Below, piece after piece: positions 26,118-34,623 of a stretch of 64,000 bases of DNA (position 1 is the first letter of the stretch; each line of letters begins with the position of its first letter). A program made the translations under genes and the position numbers. The notes under the pieces were generated by a model. That model saw only the letters and a program-made list of their open reading frames with translations, was not told where the DNA came from and ran no database searches. Location of the stretch: positions 806,001 through 870,000 of the forward strand of contig NZ_CP081495.1 of the NCBI RefSeq assembly GCF_025919725.1. The letters are read 5' to 3'. This DNA is from Flavobacterium agricola (GTDB lineage: Bacteria > Bacteroidota > Bacteroidia > Flavobacteriales > Flavobacteriaceae).

Positions 26118-26149
26118 AATGCGGCCAATCTAATTAGCCGCATTTTTTA
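26118..26149 (+). terminator. Terminator after the terminase small subunit
   Basis: AATGCGGC / GCCGCATT stem with a T-run right after the stop codon. Confidence 0.85.
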
Positions 26150-26191
26150 CTTAAAACAATGCTTTATTGTTTTTTTTTACTACATTTATCG

Positions 26192-26202
26192 GCATAATGT
26201 GC
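26192..26202. promoter_or_regulatory. Second copy of the GCATAATATGC motif (one mismatch)
   Basis: GCATAATGTGC, 10 of 11 matches to the palindrome at 25476 and 54420, eight bases upstream of a small gene. Confidence 0.4.
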
Positions 26203-26209
26203 TGTTAAA

Positions 26210-26362
26210 ATGAATATCGAAATAAAAAATAAAAGAGTTTACATTGATGGTAAGGTTTGTACCTGTGCTGAGAAGATAGGCTATTACATGCTTGATGCTG
26301 CTGAGATAGTGACCTCAAATATTTTGATATCTAACAGTAATGTTTCAGTAACTAAAAATTAA
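26210..26362 (+). CDS. Small hypothetical protein (50 aa)
   Basis: 50 residues, MNIEIKNKRVYIDGKVC onward, beta-rich with two cysteines close together (CTC). Unrecognised. It is preceded by the second GCATAATATGC-like palindrome. Confidence 0.45.
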   Translation: MNIEIKNKRVYIDGKVCTCAEKIGYYMLDAAEIVTSNILISNSNVSVTKN

Positions 26363-26471
26363 AGATCTTTTCGATTGTTCCTGGCGTGGGTTCCAGTACT
26401 TGCAATTGTTTCGTTTTCCGTCTTTCATAATTATTTTGTTTGTTGTTTAGAATTAGTTATTAAACCCACAG

Positions 26472-26502
26472 AAAGCATCAGATTAAGTTCTGGTGCTTTT
26501 TC
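26472..26502 (+). terminator. Terminator-like hairpin
   Basis: AAAGCATCAGA pairs with TCTGGTGCTTT (one G-T pair), followed by T residues, in a gene-free gap of about 190 bp. Confidence 0.65.
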
Positions 26503-26555
26503 CAATTGAATTTTTAATTAAACTTCCCACTTGAATTTGTAAGTGGTTAATCAAA

Positions 26556-26717
26556 ATGAAAACAATCTATTACATAGCTTTAGTACTAATTTTTGCAGTC
26601 GGAGTTTTTGCAAAATGGAAATGGAATTCCGATAATGGCATGTGGCTATTTGTTACCGCTGCTGCTGCACTTTTGGTTTACATAATTATTAACGCTTTAA
26701 ATAAAAAGGGGAAATGA
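26556..26717 (+). CDS. Small two-helix membrane protein (53 aa)
   Basis: 53 residues: IYYIALVLIFAVGVFA and MWLFVTAAAALLVYIIINAL are two membrane segments separated by a short WKWNSDNG loop. Function unknown. It is preceded by the third copy of the AAACTTCCC hairpin leader. Confidence 0.55.
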   Translation: MKTIYYIALVLIFAVGVFAKWKWNSDNGMWLFVTAAAALLVYIIINALNKKGK

Positions 26718-26809
26718 AACCTGTATCAATGTGAATTTTTTGTAATTTAATCCCGTAACTAATAAATTTTGGGAAATGAAAAAAAGAGATAAGGGCAAGA
26801 AAATTCGAA

Positions 26810-27302
26810 ATGATAAGAATGATATGGAAAGAATTTATTGATATGTATTTTCTAGATAAAGAGTACATTGAAAGTAAAGTTGTAATTAAAGACGGTGAAA
26901 ACTATTTATATAAAAACTTTATTTTAAATGATGTTTATTTCTCTTTCGAATATGGTTTTATGACACTTCATTTTCCAAACAATGAGATGCTCTTTTTTTT
27001 TCTCTGAAATATTTGCAAAAAAATATTTAAGTGAACCTAGTATAAAAAAGGCAAAAAAAATATCAGATTCAGTGAATAATTTTATTCTTTCAGAAGTTAA
27101 CGTCAGAAGCATAAGACCATTCAGTGCTCGTATGTGTACAGCTAAGAAATCTACGTTTCCAGGTCATTATTTACTTCCTTTTTATTCTGAGCGCGAAATA
27201 AAAGACATTGATAAAGTACTTGAGACTAGAAATAGAATTTTTTTCGAGGTTGTTGATGCTCTCAATGAAATGAAAAAACTAGACCAATTTAAAACTAATT
27301 AA
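26810..27302 (+). CDS. Hypothetical phage protein, split at a poly-T run
   Basis: Two frames overlap: one ends in LFFFL at 27007, the other continues SEIFAKKYLSEPSIKKAKKI to 27302. The join lies in a T9 run (26993-27001); with T8 the two give one protein of about 163 residues. The function is not recognised. The run may be a sequence error, a decayed gene or a slippage switch. Confidence 0.6.
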
Positions 27303-27312
27303 ATTGGTCTAG
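27279..27312. terminator. Perfect 12-bp inverted repeat between convergent genes
   Basis: CTAGACCAATTT and AAATTGGTCTAG with a ten-base loop that contains the stop of the rightward gene. It has no T-run, so if it terminates it does so weakly. Confidence 0.5.
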
Positions 27313-27317
27313 CTTTG

Positions 27318-27458
27318 CTAGTCTCCAGGCTTATGTTTGTGAGGTTTTAAACCAGGATGCTTTGGTCTTGTTTCTGGATTGACTCTTCTTCTTTTGTCAG
27401 GGGTCCCATCTTCTTTTTTAGGTTTGGGACCTGGTTTAATACATTCGGTGTACAGCAT
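27318..27458 (-). CDS. Small Pro/Lys-rich protein (46 aa)
   Basis: 46 residues on the minus strand, rich in Pro and Lys (ECIKPGPKPKKEDGTP, RPKHPGLKPHKHKPGD). It is opposite in direction to its neighbours and convergent with the split gene. The repetitive KP pattern looks like a real small protein, but I do not recognise it. Confidence 0.45.
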   Translation of the reverse strand: MLYTECIKPGPKPKKEDGTPDKRRRVNPETRPKHPGLKPHKHKPGD

Positions 27459-27582
27459 AATTATAATTTTATATTGGTTCATATAAAGATACTATAAACA
27501 AAATAGTTTTGTTAAAATATTAAATAGCAAAAAAAGAATAATACATAAATCATTGAAGGACAACGAAGTCCAACAATAATAA

Positions 27583-27816
27583 TTGATAAATAAACAAATA
27601 AAATCTTCTTCAGGAACTCACTTACGAGATTCCGAATACAAAGGCGTTAAATGGGACAGTCATAACAACCAGTGGAACGCCATATTAAAACACAAAGGCA
27701 TTATATATAATTGCGGTTACTTCGATAACAGCCGTGATGCAGCCAAAGCAAGAGACAAAAAAATTATTGAAGTTGGAGCCAATACCCAGCTTCAAGTACT
27801 AAAACCTTCTAAATAA
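27583..27816 (+). CDS. Stand-alone AP2-like DNA-binding domain
   Basis: 77 residues, nearly all of it an AP2/ERF-like beta-sheet domain (YKGVKWDSHNNQWNAIL, then FDNSRDAAKARDKKIIEVG). In phages this domain is usually the DNA-binding end of an HNH homing endonuclease; here no HNH part is seen and stops lie upstream. Translation must begin at TTG or another non-ATG codon. It abuts the terminase large-subunit gene, a favourite homing target, so it may be a remnant. Confidence 0.7.
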   Translation: MINKQIKSSSGTHLRDSEYKGVKWDSHNNQWNAILKHKGIIYNCGYFDNSRDAAKARDKKIIEVGANTQLQVLKPSK

Positions 27817-29331
27817 ATGGCACTAACTGAGCAAGAATACGCTGAGTTAGAAATGCTTTTAATTCAGCAAAGAGCCGACCAACTTCGCGCATCTTTATTT
27901 GAATTTATGAAAGAGTTTTGGAACGTTATCTATTCCAACGAATACGAGCACAATTGGCACATGGAATACCTTTGTGACGAATACCAATTGGTAGTAGATA
28001 AATACGTTTTAGGATTTGAAACACCACGTTTACCACTTGATAAATGGTACCCAGGCTTTGGTAGAAACATAAAGAAGAACCTTGTTTGTAGCATTTCTCC
28101 CGGAACAGGGAAAAGTACCGTTATTAGTCGTGTATCAACTGGGTGGCTTTGGGCAAATGATCCGGGAAAAACAGAAATAAACAACACCATTTCAGATTCA
28201 AATAGTAACGGATTTAGTAAGGATTCTAAAGATATTGTAGAATCAAATAAATACAAAATGTACTTTACAAATGTTGCTATTCGTAAAGACGTATCTGCCA
28301 AAACATTTTTTGAAACCACCAAGCGCGGCATTCGTTATTCATCTACAACAAACAGTAATCAGAAAACAGGTAAACACGCTGACTTATTAAAGGATGATGA
28401 CCAAATGGACTACAACACAGCACAAAGCCCAACAGAAGCTAAAAGATGTATTGAAGGTTTTAAAGCAATGCAGTCGCGTAAAAAGGACAAACGCAGAACG
28501 CCTTATATTTTATTCATGCAGCGATTATCAACAAATGATACAGTTAAACACGCGCTTAAAGTTTTTGGCGATGATGTAAATTACATTTGTTTGCCAGCTG
28601 AAAATAAACACAACAACGTACTGCCAAAAGAATTAAACCAGTACTATGTTGATGGGTTGCTCGATCCTAACAGATTAAGCCTTTCTGTTTTAGAAAAGGA
28701 GAAAAAGGGCTTGAGTGATGATTCTAAGCCAATGTCTGAAATGGCGTATGAAATACAATACAATCAATTAGAAGTTTCAGCAGAAGGATTAATGTATGGT
28801 AAATTAAAAAAAGTGCCTGCATTACCTGATAATAGAAATGATATTATTCGATTAAGCTTTACTGACGTTGCAGACACCGGAGCAGATTATTTATGTACAT
28901 GGTTTTTTGAGATTAACCAGGGGAAAATATATGTATTTGATGCCATATATACGCAAGCAGGTTCTAACATTACCATTCCGCTTTTAAAACAGAAAATCGA
29001 GTTAAACGATTCTATGATTAACAAAATAGAAGTAAACAATCAAGGCAGCGTGTTTGTTTCGGTATTGCGTAGTCAAGGGGCTAACGTTTCTGGATATTCT
29101 AACACCGGTAATAAAGAAGCGAGAATTAATGCGCATTCGTCTTTTATTGAGTTTTTACATTTTGTAGAGAACAACCCAAGCCCAGAGTACCAGGCGGCAG
29201 TAAAACATTTAGAAGCTTTCCCAAAAACAGGAAAGGCAGAAGATGGCCATGACGATGCAGAAGATGCTTTAACAGAAGGAATAAGATACATTTATACCAA
29301 CTTTAGGCAGTTATTTATAAGAAATGATTAA
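27817..29331 (+). CDS. terL: Terminase large subunit
   Basis: 504 residues. The N-terminal ATPase has Walker A SPGTGKST (about 93-100) and an acidic Walker B-like LLKDDDQMD (about 190). The C-terminal RNase H-like nuclease has FTDVADTGADYLCTWFF and DGHDDAEDALTEG with the late catalytic aspartates. It cuts and translocates DNA into the prohead through the portal. Confidence 0.95.
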   Translation: MALTEQEYAELEMLLIQQRADQLRASLFEFMKEFWNVIYSNEYEHNWHMEYLCDEYQLVVDKYVLGFETPRLPLDKWYPGFGRNIKKNLVCSISPGTGKSTVISRVSTGWLWANDPGKTEINNTISDSNSNGFSKDSKDIVESNKYKMYFTNVAIRKDVSAKTFFETTKRGIRYSSTTNSNQKTGKHADLLKDDDQMDYNTAQSPTEAKRCIEGFKAMQSRKKDKRRTPYILFMQRLSTNDTVKHALKVFGDDVNYICLPAENKHNNVLPKELNQYYVDGLLDPNRLSLSVLEKEKKGLSDDSKPMSEMAYEIQYNQLEVSAEGLMYGKLKKVPALPDNRNDIIRLSFTDVADTGADYLCTWFFEINQGKIYVFDAIYTQAGSNITIPLLKQKIELNDSMINKIEVNNQGSVFVSVLRSQGANVSGYSNTGNKEARINAHSSFIEFLHFVENNPSPEYQAAVKHLEAFPKTGKAEDGHDDAEDALTEGIRYIYTNFRQLFIRND

Positions 29332-29339
29332 AAATGCTA

Positions 29340-29379
29340 TTTAGAATTATTCTAAATAACAAAATAAATGTTATATTTG
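29340..29379 (+). promoter_or_regulatory. Late promoter with TTTAGAATTATTCTAAA palindrome
   Basis: A 17-bp palindrome at 29340-29356 followed by TATATTTG at 29372-29379, upstream of the zinc-ribbon and portal genes. The same box and palindrome-derived sequence recur before the tail-fibre operon at 54441-54469. Confidence 0.55.
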
Positions 29380-29412
29380 TTAAGTTATTTGTATTAAAGC
29401 AATTATAAAAAT

Positions 29413-29661
29413 ATGGTAGCAGATAAAATATCATTAAGTGTTGAGATTAAATGCCCTAACTGCGGTAGGCACTTAGATAAATTTAATGTTATTGGAGAAA
29501 TGGCAACATCAAGAAAGTGTAAGAATTGTAAAAACAATATCTTCACTCAAATTGTTGACAATAAAATTGTTATAAATGCAATTGACACAAAAGAAAACGC
29601 CAAAGACTTATTAACTCCTTATAGATTCAGTAGCTCACAAAGAGCAAAAACAAGACCATAG
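29413..29661 (+). CDS. Com-like zinc-ribbon protein
   Basis: 82 residues. CPNCGRHLDKFNVIGEMATS then RKCKNCKNNIF gives a four-cysteine zinc ribbon like the Com translational regulator of phage Mu. It lies immediately upstream of, and overlaps, the portal gene, so it may control portal translation. That role is inference. The stop TAG overlaps the probable portal initiation codon. Confidence 0.7.
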   Translation: MVADKISLSVEIKCPNCGRHLDKFNVIGEMATSRKCKNCKNNIFTQIVDNKIVINAIDTKENAKDLLTPYRFSSSQRAKTRP

Positions 29662-30830
29662 CTTTATTCGATTTCTTTAAGCGTGGCAAGTTCTCTATCA
29701 AGGATGAGTCTGTAAAGTTTGATGCTTTTGATATTTCCGGAGATAAAGAAGTTTGCTATCCTGACGGCACAAAATATGTTGCTGTACAAGAAGATTCCTT
29801 CATTGTAAATACAATCATCAACCAAATTGCTAAACGCGCATCTAACGTGAAATTCACAAGTGAAGATGATAAACAGCAACAATTAGTTGATAAAATAAAT
29901 AATCCAAACGAACACCAAACAAAAGTAGAATTCTTAAAAGAGTTCTGTATTTACTTGCTTTCAAGTGGTTATACTGTTGTATGGAAAAAATATAAATCAT
30001 TTGGAGTTTGGGATAGCTTAGAGCTTATTAATATTAACCCAGATACCATTACTGAGGGTAAAACCTCATTAACCTTTGAGTATAACGGAAAAACAGAAAC
30101 TGTTACTTACGATCAAGTGGTTTACTTCTATGATATTAGACAGCATTCAGAACATAAAGCTGGTGTATCTCGATTAAAGCCTTTAAAATCTCAAGTAGAA
30201 AACACTAAAAACGCACAAATAGCAAAAGGTATTCAAATTGCTAATGCTGGAACTACTATTGTAAGTCCAAAATCATATTCAAACAGCAATAACATGGATG
30301 AGGGGCTTGATGGATTAGTTCCTGATAAAATAGGTAATCAGAAAACCCAAAAAGAAGCAATGGAGGAAAAATTAACCTCACGTGGTTTAAGAAACCGAAT
30401 TATTGTTTCTTCTAAAGGCCTTGATGCTGTAAATCTATCTGCGCAATTAAATAATGTAAAATTCCATGAAATTGTTGAGAATGATATTCTTGCTATTTGT
30501 GATGCTTATACTTTCCCTCCAGAATTAACACCATACGGTAAAAATGCAAAGTTTGATAATAAAGAGTTAGCAGAAATTTCATTAATGGAGAGCGAGATTA
30601 TTCCACTTGTAGAAAATCTTATCAATTCTTTAAATAGTGAGTTCCCAGAGCGCGGAGAAATACAAATGAGTTTTAATCACATAAACGCAATGTCATTAAT
30701 TGAAGAACGCATACAAAAAACAAACGGAACAACTATAGATCAATTAAGTGTTTTGCTGGATAAGGGAATTATAACACAAGACGAGTTCCGAAAAGAATTA
30801 ATCAATAAAAAGATTTTAAGCGATGAGTAA
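29658..30830 (+). CDS. Portal protein
   Basis: About 390 residues counting from ATA at 29658 (ALFDFFKRGKFSIKDESVKF). The ATG-less frame is open from there, while the first conventional start is GTG 29847 inside conserved sequence (AKRASNVKFTSEDDKQ). The HK97/SPP1-like portal body includes YDIRQHSEHKAGVSRL and a helix-rich C-terminus. It forms the dodecameric DNA channel of the capsid. No ATG, GTG or TTG exists between 29634 and 29847, so the true start is unusual or the region has an indel. Confidence 0.85.
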   Translation: MALFDFFKRGKFSIKDESVKFDAFDISGDKEVCYPDGTKYVAVQEDSFIVNTIINQIAKRASNVKFTSEDDKQQQLVDKINNPNEHQTKVEFLKEFCIYLLSSGYTVVWKKYKSFGVWDSLELININPDTITEGKTSLTFEYNGKTETVTYDQVVYFYDIRQHSEHKAGVSRLKPLKSQVENTKNAQIAKGIQIANAGTTIVSPKSYSNSNNMDEGLDGLVPDKIGNQKTQKEAMEEKLTSRGLRNRIIVSSKGLDAVNLSAQLNNVKFHEIVENDILAICDAYTFPPELTPYGKNAKFDNKELAEISLMESEIIPLVENLINSLNSEFPERGEIQMSFNHINAMSLIEERIQKTNGTTIDQLSVLLDKGIITQDEFRKELINKKILSDE

Positions 30831-30969
30831 ACTAAATAAAAAACTCCCAAAAGATAATATCGAAGAATTAAAGAAAATAGCAGAAACTACCGATAATTTT
30901 CAAATGAAAAGAAGTATTGAAGAAAAGCTAAAGAGAATGTCACACGATGACAAACTAATAACTAAATGA
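30823..30969 (+). CDS. Small hypothetical protein (48 aa)
   Basis: 48 residues, very basic helical protein. It overlaps the portal gene end by eight bases and the protease gene start by four (ATGA), so it is in the middle of a translationally coupled chain. Unrecognised. Confidence 0.5.
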   Translation: MSKLNKKLPKDNIEELKKIAETTDNFQMKRSIEEKLKRMSHDDKLITK

Positions 30970-31829
30970 TAGTAAAGTACCCAGAATTTAAAAGCGATGC
31001 ACAAAAGTTTGATTGGTTAATAAAAAACGAATCAATGTTAATTGACCAATTAAAGTCAACTAACAAAACAAGTGATGTGTTTTTCGCTGTGATGCCAGTA
31101 GAGCATAAAGACAATGCCAATAAAGCCGAAGGAGATAATCAAGAAACCAATGCTGTTTCAAACAAAATAAAAGTAAAGGTTATAATCAACACAACCGGAC
31201 TACTTGATTCTCATTCTGACGTACATATTCCTGGTATTTGGAAAAAGTATTTAAAAGAAGCTAAAAAGCATTATTTAGTTAATCAGCACCGATTCAATTT
31301 TGAAGGCATTTTATCTGATGAAGTAAAAGCATATACAGAAGAATTTACTTGGAAAGAATTAGGTTATGATTACGAAGGTACTACAGAAGCATTAGTTTAT
31401 GAAACCGTTTTAGATTTAGACAGCGTATGGATTGATTCTCCTGAAAATAAAAAGCTTTATAATCTATACAAATCTGGCAAAGTAAACAATCATTCAGTAG
31501 GTATGCGATACATGAAATTATACATGTGCATCAATTCAACGGATGCGGACTACGCTGAAAAGAAAGATAATTGGGATAAATACTTCCCTTATGTAGCAAA
31601 CAAAGAAGATGCGTTGCAAAACAAGTTCTTTTGGGCTGTAACAGAAGCTAAAGCAATAGAAGGATCTGCAGTTTTACGAGGTTCAAACTTTGCTACAAAC
31701 ACAATTAGTGTTGAAGAAATTAAAAACGAAGAAGCCGAGGTAATCACTTCTGATACAAATAAAAATGAGCCGTCTCACGACACTCAAACTGATGAACCAA
31801 AATTATTTATCAATCCTAATCTTATTTAA
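30966..31829 (+). CDS. Prohead maturation protease
   Basis: 287 residues with a caudoviral protease-like core: IKVKVIINTTGLLDSHSDVH, His about 108 in LVNQHRFNF and Ser about 177 in VNNHSVGMRY. It is expected to cleave the scaffolding delta domain during capsid maturation. It lies between portal and capsid, the standard position. Confidence 0.82.
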   Translation: MIVKYPEFKSDAQKFDWLIKNESMLIDQLKSTNKTSDVFFAVMPVEHKDNANKAEGDNQETNAVSNKIKVKVIINTTGLLDSHSDVHIPGIWKKYLKEAKKHYLVNQHRFNFEGILSDEVKAYTEEFTWKELGYDYEGTTEALVYETVLDLDSVWIDSPENKKLYNLYKSGKVNNHSVGMRYMKLYMCINSTDADYAEKKDNWDKYFPYVANKEDALQNKFFWAVTEAKAIEGSAVLRGSNFATNTISVEEIKNEEAEVITSDTNKNEPSHDTQTDEPKLFINPNLI

Positions 31830-31831
31830 AG

Positions 31832-33151
31832 ATGGAATTTAAGTACAAAACACAGTCGGAGTTGGCAAAGATGACTCCAGAAGAATTAGATCAGTATGCT
31901 ACTGACAAATCTGAATTTGAGCAAAAACAATCAGATGAAAAAATCAAAACTGCATTAGATCAGTTCAAAAAAGATTTAGAAGCTGAAGCTAAAACAGGAA
32001 AAGAAGCTGCAGAAAAAGAAATTAACCAATTAAAAGCTGACTTGGAAGCGCAAGGAAAGCAAATTAACAAACTTATGGAAAGAGGACCAGAAGGAAATGT
32101 AAACGAAAGCATTGATAAATCTTTCTTAGATGTTTACAAACAACACACTAACGAGGGCGAAGATTTACAATCTAACAAGCAGTTAAAAATCACTGTTAAA
32201 GATGTTGCTTCATCAGATGTTATGTCTGTTAACACCGTTTCAAGTTCAGATTTTCCTGCAGATGGAACTACTGGTGTTGTAACATCAGGAATGTATGGTA
32301 TGTGGGCTAAATTTTTAGGTTTCTTTGGTATTTTGCCAAACAAATCTAAAATCATGGATTTAATCAGCATTGAGCCATTAACAGAAGCAAGTATTTATGC
32401 AATTAATACTACTGTTATTGGTACTGCTGAAATTACTACAGAGTGTAAATTAAAGCCTGTAGTTAAATTGGAGTTTGAAGATCAAAAAGCAGATGCAGAG
32501 CCAGTAGCTGCAATGTGGTTTACAACTACTAAATTAAGACGTTTCTTTAAAAACTTAGCGTTCAAATTCCGTGAAACATTTGGAATGTTAGTAACCAACA
32601 AGATTCCTGAAGCTGCTTTAACAGCTATTAGAAATGGTGCTTCTGCATTTACTCCAAACCCATTATTTAATATTAATGCTAATCCAGATAATTACGAAGC
32701 ATTAGGAGCTGCAATTGCTTCTATTCAAATGGCTGGAGGTTCTGTTAATGGAATTATCCTAAGCCCTATCGCTTACCGTAATATGAAGCAGTCTAAAAAT
32801 GCTAACGGAACTTACAACCTTTCAAATGGTGGTTCTATTACTATTGTAGATGGCGGTATTGGATGGAATGGAGTTAATCTTCCAGTTGTTTTAGATGAAA
32901 CATTAGGAGCAGATGAATTTATTGTTGGTGACTTCTCAATCGTAAAAGGTGGTGTTGATACCGAGCTAATCTATATGGAAACTGATGGTAGAGTTGATGC
33001 TGGAACTTCTGCAACAACTGGCTTAGGTAGAAATATTAGAACCCACGTAATTGAGCAATTCTGTGCGTTCTTAGTTCCTAAAGCAGTTAAATCACACTTA
33101 GTACGTGATACGTTTGCTAACGTTAAAACTTTAATCACTCCAGGAGAGTAA
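31832..33151 (+). CDS. Major capsid protein, HK97 fold
   Basis: 439 residues. The first 100 or so form a charged coiled coil (EFEQKQSDEKIKTALDQFKK), the probable delta/scaffold domain removed by the protease upstream. The remainder is the capsid shell, with GSVNGIILSPIAYRNMKQSK and the late SHLVRDTFANVKTLI. The length fits a capsid with a fused scaffold. Confidence 0.9.
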   Translation: MEFKYKTQSELAKMTPEELDQYATDKSEFEQKQSDEKIKTALDQFKKDLEAEAKTGKEAAEKEINQLKADLEAQGKQINKLMERGPEGNVNESIDKSFLDVYKQHTNEGEDLQSNKQLKITVKDVASSDVMSVNTVSSSDFPADGTTGVVTSGMYGMWAKFLGFFGILPNKSKIMDLISIEPLTEASIYAINTTVIGTAEITTECKLKPVVKLEFEDQKADAEPVAAMWFTTTKLRRFFKNLAFKFRETFGMLVTNKIPEAALTAIRNGASAFTPNPLFNINANPDNYEALGAAIASIQMAGGSVNGIILSPIAYRNMKQSKNANGTYNLSNGGSITIVDGGIGWNGVNLPVVLDETLGADEFIVGDFSIVKGGVDTELIYMETDGRVDAGTSATTGLGRNIRTHVIEQFCAFLVPKAVKSHLVRDTFANVKTLITPGE

Positions 33152-33171
33152 TTAAACGAAAAGAATAAATA

Positions 33172-33207
33172 AAAAAAAGCCTTGTCTTAATGAGGTAAGG
33201 CTTTTTT
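33172..33207 (+). terminator. Terminator after the capsid gene
   Basis: AAGCCTT / AAGGCTT stem with flanking A and T tracts, 20 bp after the capsid stop. Confidence 0.82.
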
Positions 33208-33246
33208 AAAAAACAAAAACAAAATTCATTTTAATACAAAACAAAA

Positions 33247-33503
33247 ATGGCTGAAAAAAAGAAATTGCAGTAGATGCATCAAAAGTAGATGTAACTGTTA
33301 AGGAAGTTTTACAAGACAAAGCGGAGCAATCAAAAAAGAATATTGCTAACGGCGGTAAGGCAGAAGAAATCTCTTTAACCGACACAATAAAAGTTGAATT
33401 TATTAAAGATTACGGCCACATGAGAAAAGGCGATGTAGTTACTATCTCTCCTTTGGCTTATGATATTTACGATCGTAACAAAGCAGTTAAAAAATTAAGC
33501 TAA
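33247..33503 (+). CDS. Small head/neck protein, frameshifted in a poly-A run
   Basis: Starting ATG GCT GAA, the frame hits a stop after nine codons. With one more A in the A7 run (33254-33260) it reads AEKKEIAVDASKVDVTVKEV through DYGHMRKGDVVTISPLAYDI to 33503, about 86 residues. The C-terminal part looks like a small beta-barrel. It is located between capsid and connector; function unknown. Confidence 0.65.
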
Positions 33504-33522
33504 ATAACTTATTTATTAAATT

Positions 33523-34098
33523 ATGTTTACAAGGCTATCGAATTTTGTTTATGGAAACTATATGATTCCGAATATAACAGAAACCCAAAACTCAAATAAA
33601 ACAGAAGTTTTAATTCATATTCAAAAGTATGAAAAACAAATCCTTGAATTTATTCTTGGTCCAGTTCTGTATGTTGAGTTACTTGATAACCTTGAAACAG
33701 ATGATGAAGGTTATTACAAACTTAAAGAAACCGCAGAGGATAAATGGAAGTGGCTTGTTAACGGTCAAATCTATGGCAGCTGTAACAAATTAAGATGGGA
33801 GGGGCTTGTGTTTGAAGTAGCGAAAGTAAACAAACAACCATTACTTGAAACAGTTATGGCTCCATACATATTTTATCAGTGGTTATTAAAAGAAAGAAGT
33901 ATCTCAACAGGTGTTGGTGAAATAAAAGGAGAGCCACAAGGTGGAGTTTCCGTAACATCAAAACACAAACGCACTGATGCCTGGAATACTTTTGTCGGTC
34001 ATGCTTATTCACTGAATAGATTTATGCAATTCTATTGCGATTTGTTTCCAAATTTCAAATGTGTCGAATTAAACCCACAAAACTACTATGATCTTTAG
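33523..34098 (+). CDS. Head-tail connector-like protein (DUF6712-like)
   Basis: 191 residues, helical, with the pattern of Bacteroidota phage connector proteins (QKYEKQILEFILGPVLYVEL, then WLLKERSISTGVGEIKGEPQ). It follows the capsid, a typical connector position. It overlaps the next gene by eleven bases. Confidence 0.7.
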   Translation: MFTRLSNFVYGNYMIPNITETQNSNKTEVLIHIQKYEKQILEFILGPVLYVELLDNLETDDEGYYKLKETAEDKWKWLVNGQIYGSCNKLRWEGLVFEVAKVNKQPLLETVMAPYIFYQWLLKERSISTGVGEIKGEPQGGVSVTSKHKRTDAWNTFVGHAYSLNRFMQFYCDLFPNFKCVELNPQNYYDL

Positions 34099-34606
34099 CC
34101 TGAACACTGCCTTAAAGCTTCCGGCTTCGAAAATGAAAGTTGACGAATGTCCAGTGGCTTTTAGTTATGGGAATTATGATGCATTGATGAAATGGTTGGT
34201 TGCTAAAAATAAAAACCAGATCGAGCACTTTCTACCTAATCCAAAAGCTAGCGAAAAAAAGTATCCTTTAATTTGGTTAACTGACGAGTGGCAAGGCAAT
34301 GAGCATGTTCCCGGATACCGATTTAGCAACGTAACCTTTTACCTTGCTTGTAACTCAAAAATTGAATTATTAAACGAAAACAGGGAAGGTAATTTTGAAG
34401 GGCTTTACACCTTAGCGAACCAATTTATAAAAGAATTACGCAAATACGGTAGAATAGAAGGAGAGTCTATTTCTTATCAAGAAAGGGCAAATCTAACTGT
34501 AGCATCAGGAAAAAAAACAGAAGCGATTGACATTTGGGATGCTTTAATTGTAAAAATGGATTATCTAATATTTACCAACTGTATAAAAAAACTATGTAGC
34601 CAATAA
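34088..34606 (+). CDS. Probable tail-completion protein
   Basis: 172 residues, alpha/beta; not recognised as a named family. Its position between the connector and the tail tube, and size, fit a tail terminator or completion protein. Ends in ...IKKLCSQ. Confidence 0.5.
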   Translation: MIFSLNTALKLPASKMKVDECPVAFSYGNYDALMKWLVAKNKNQIEHFLPNPKASEKKYPLIWLTDEWQGNEHVPGYRFSNVTFYLACNSKIELLNENREGNFEGLYTLANQFIKELRKYGRIEGESISYQERANLTVASGKKTEAIDIWDALIVKMDYLIFTNCIKKLCSQ

Positions 34607-34623
34607 ATGGCAAAAAAAATTAA

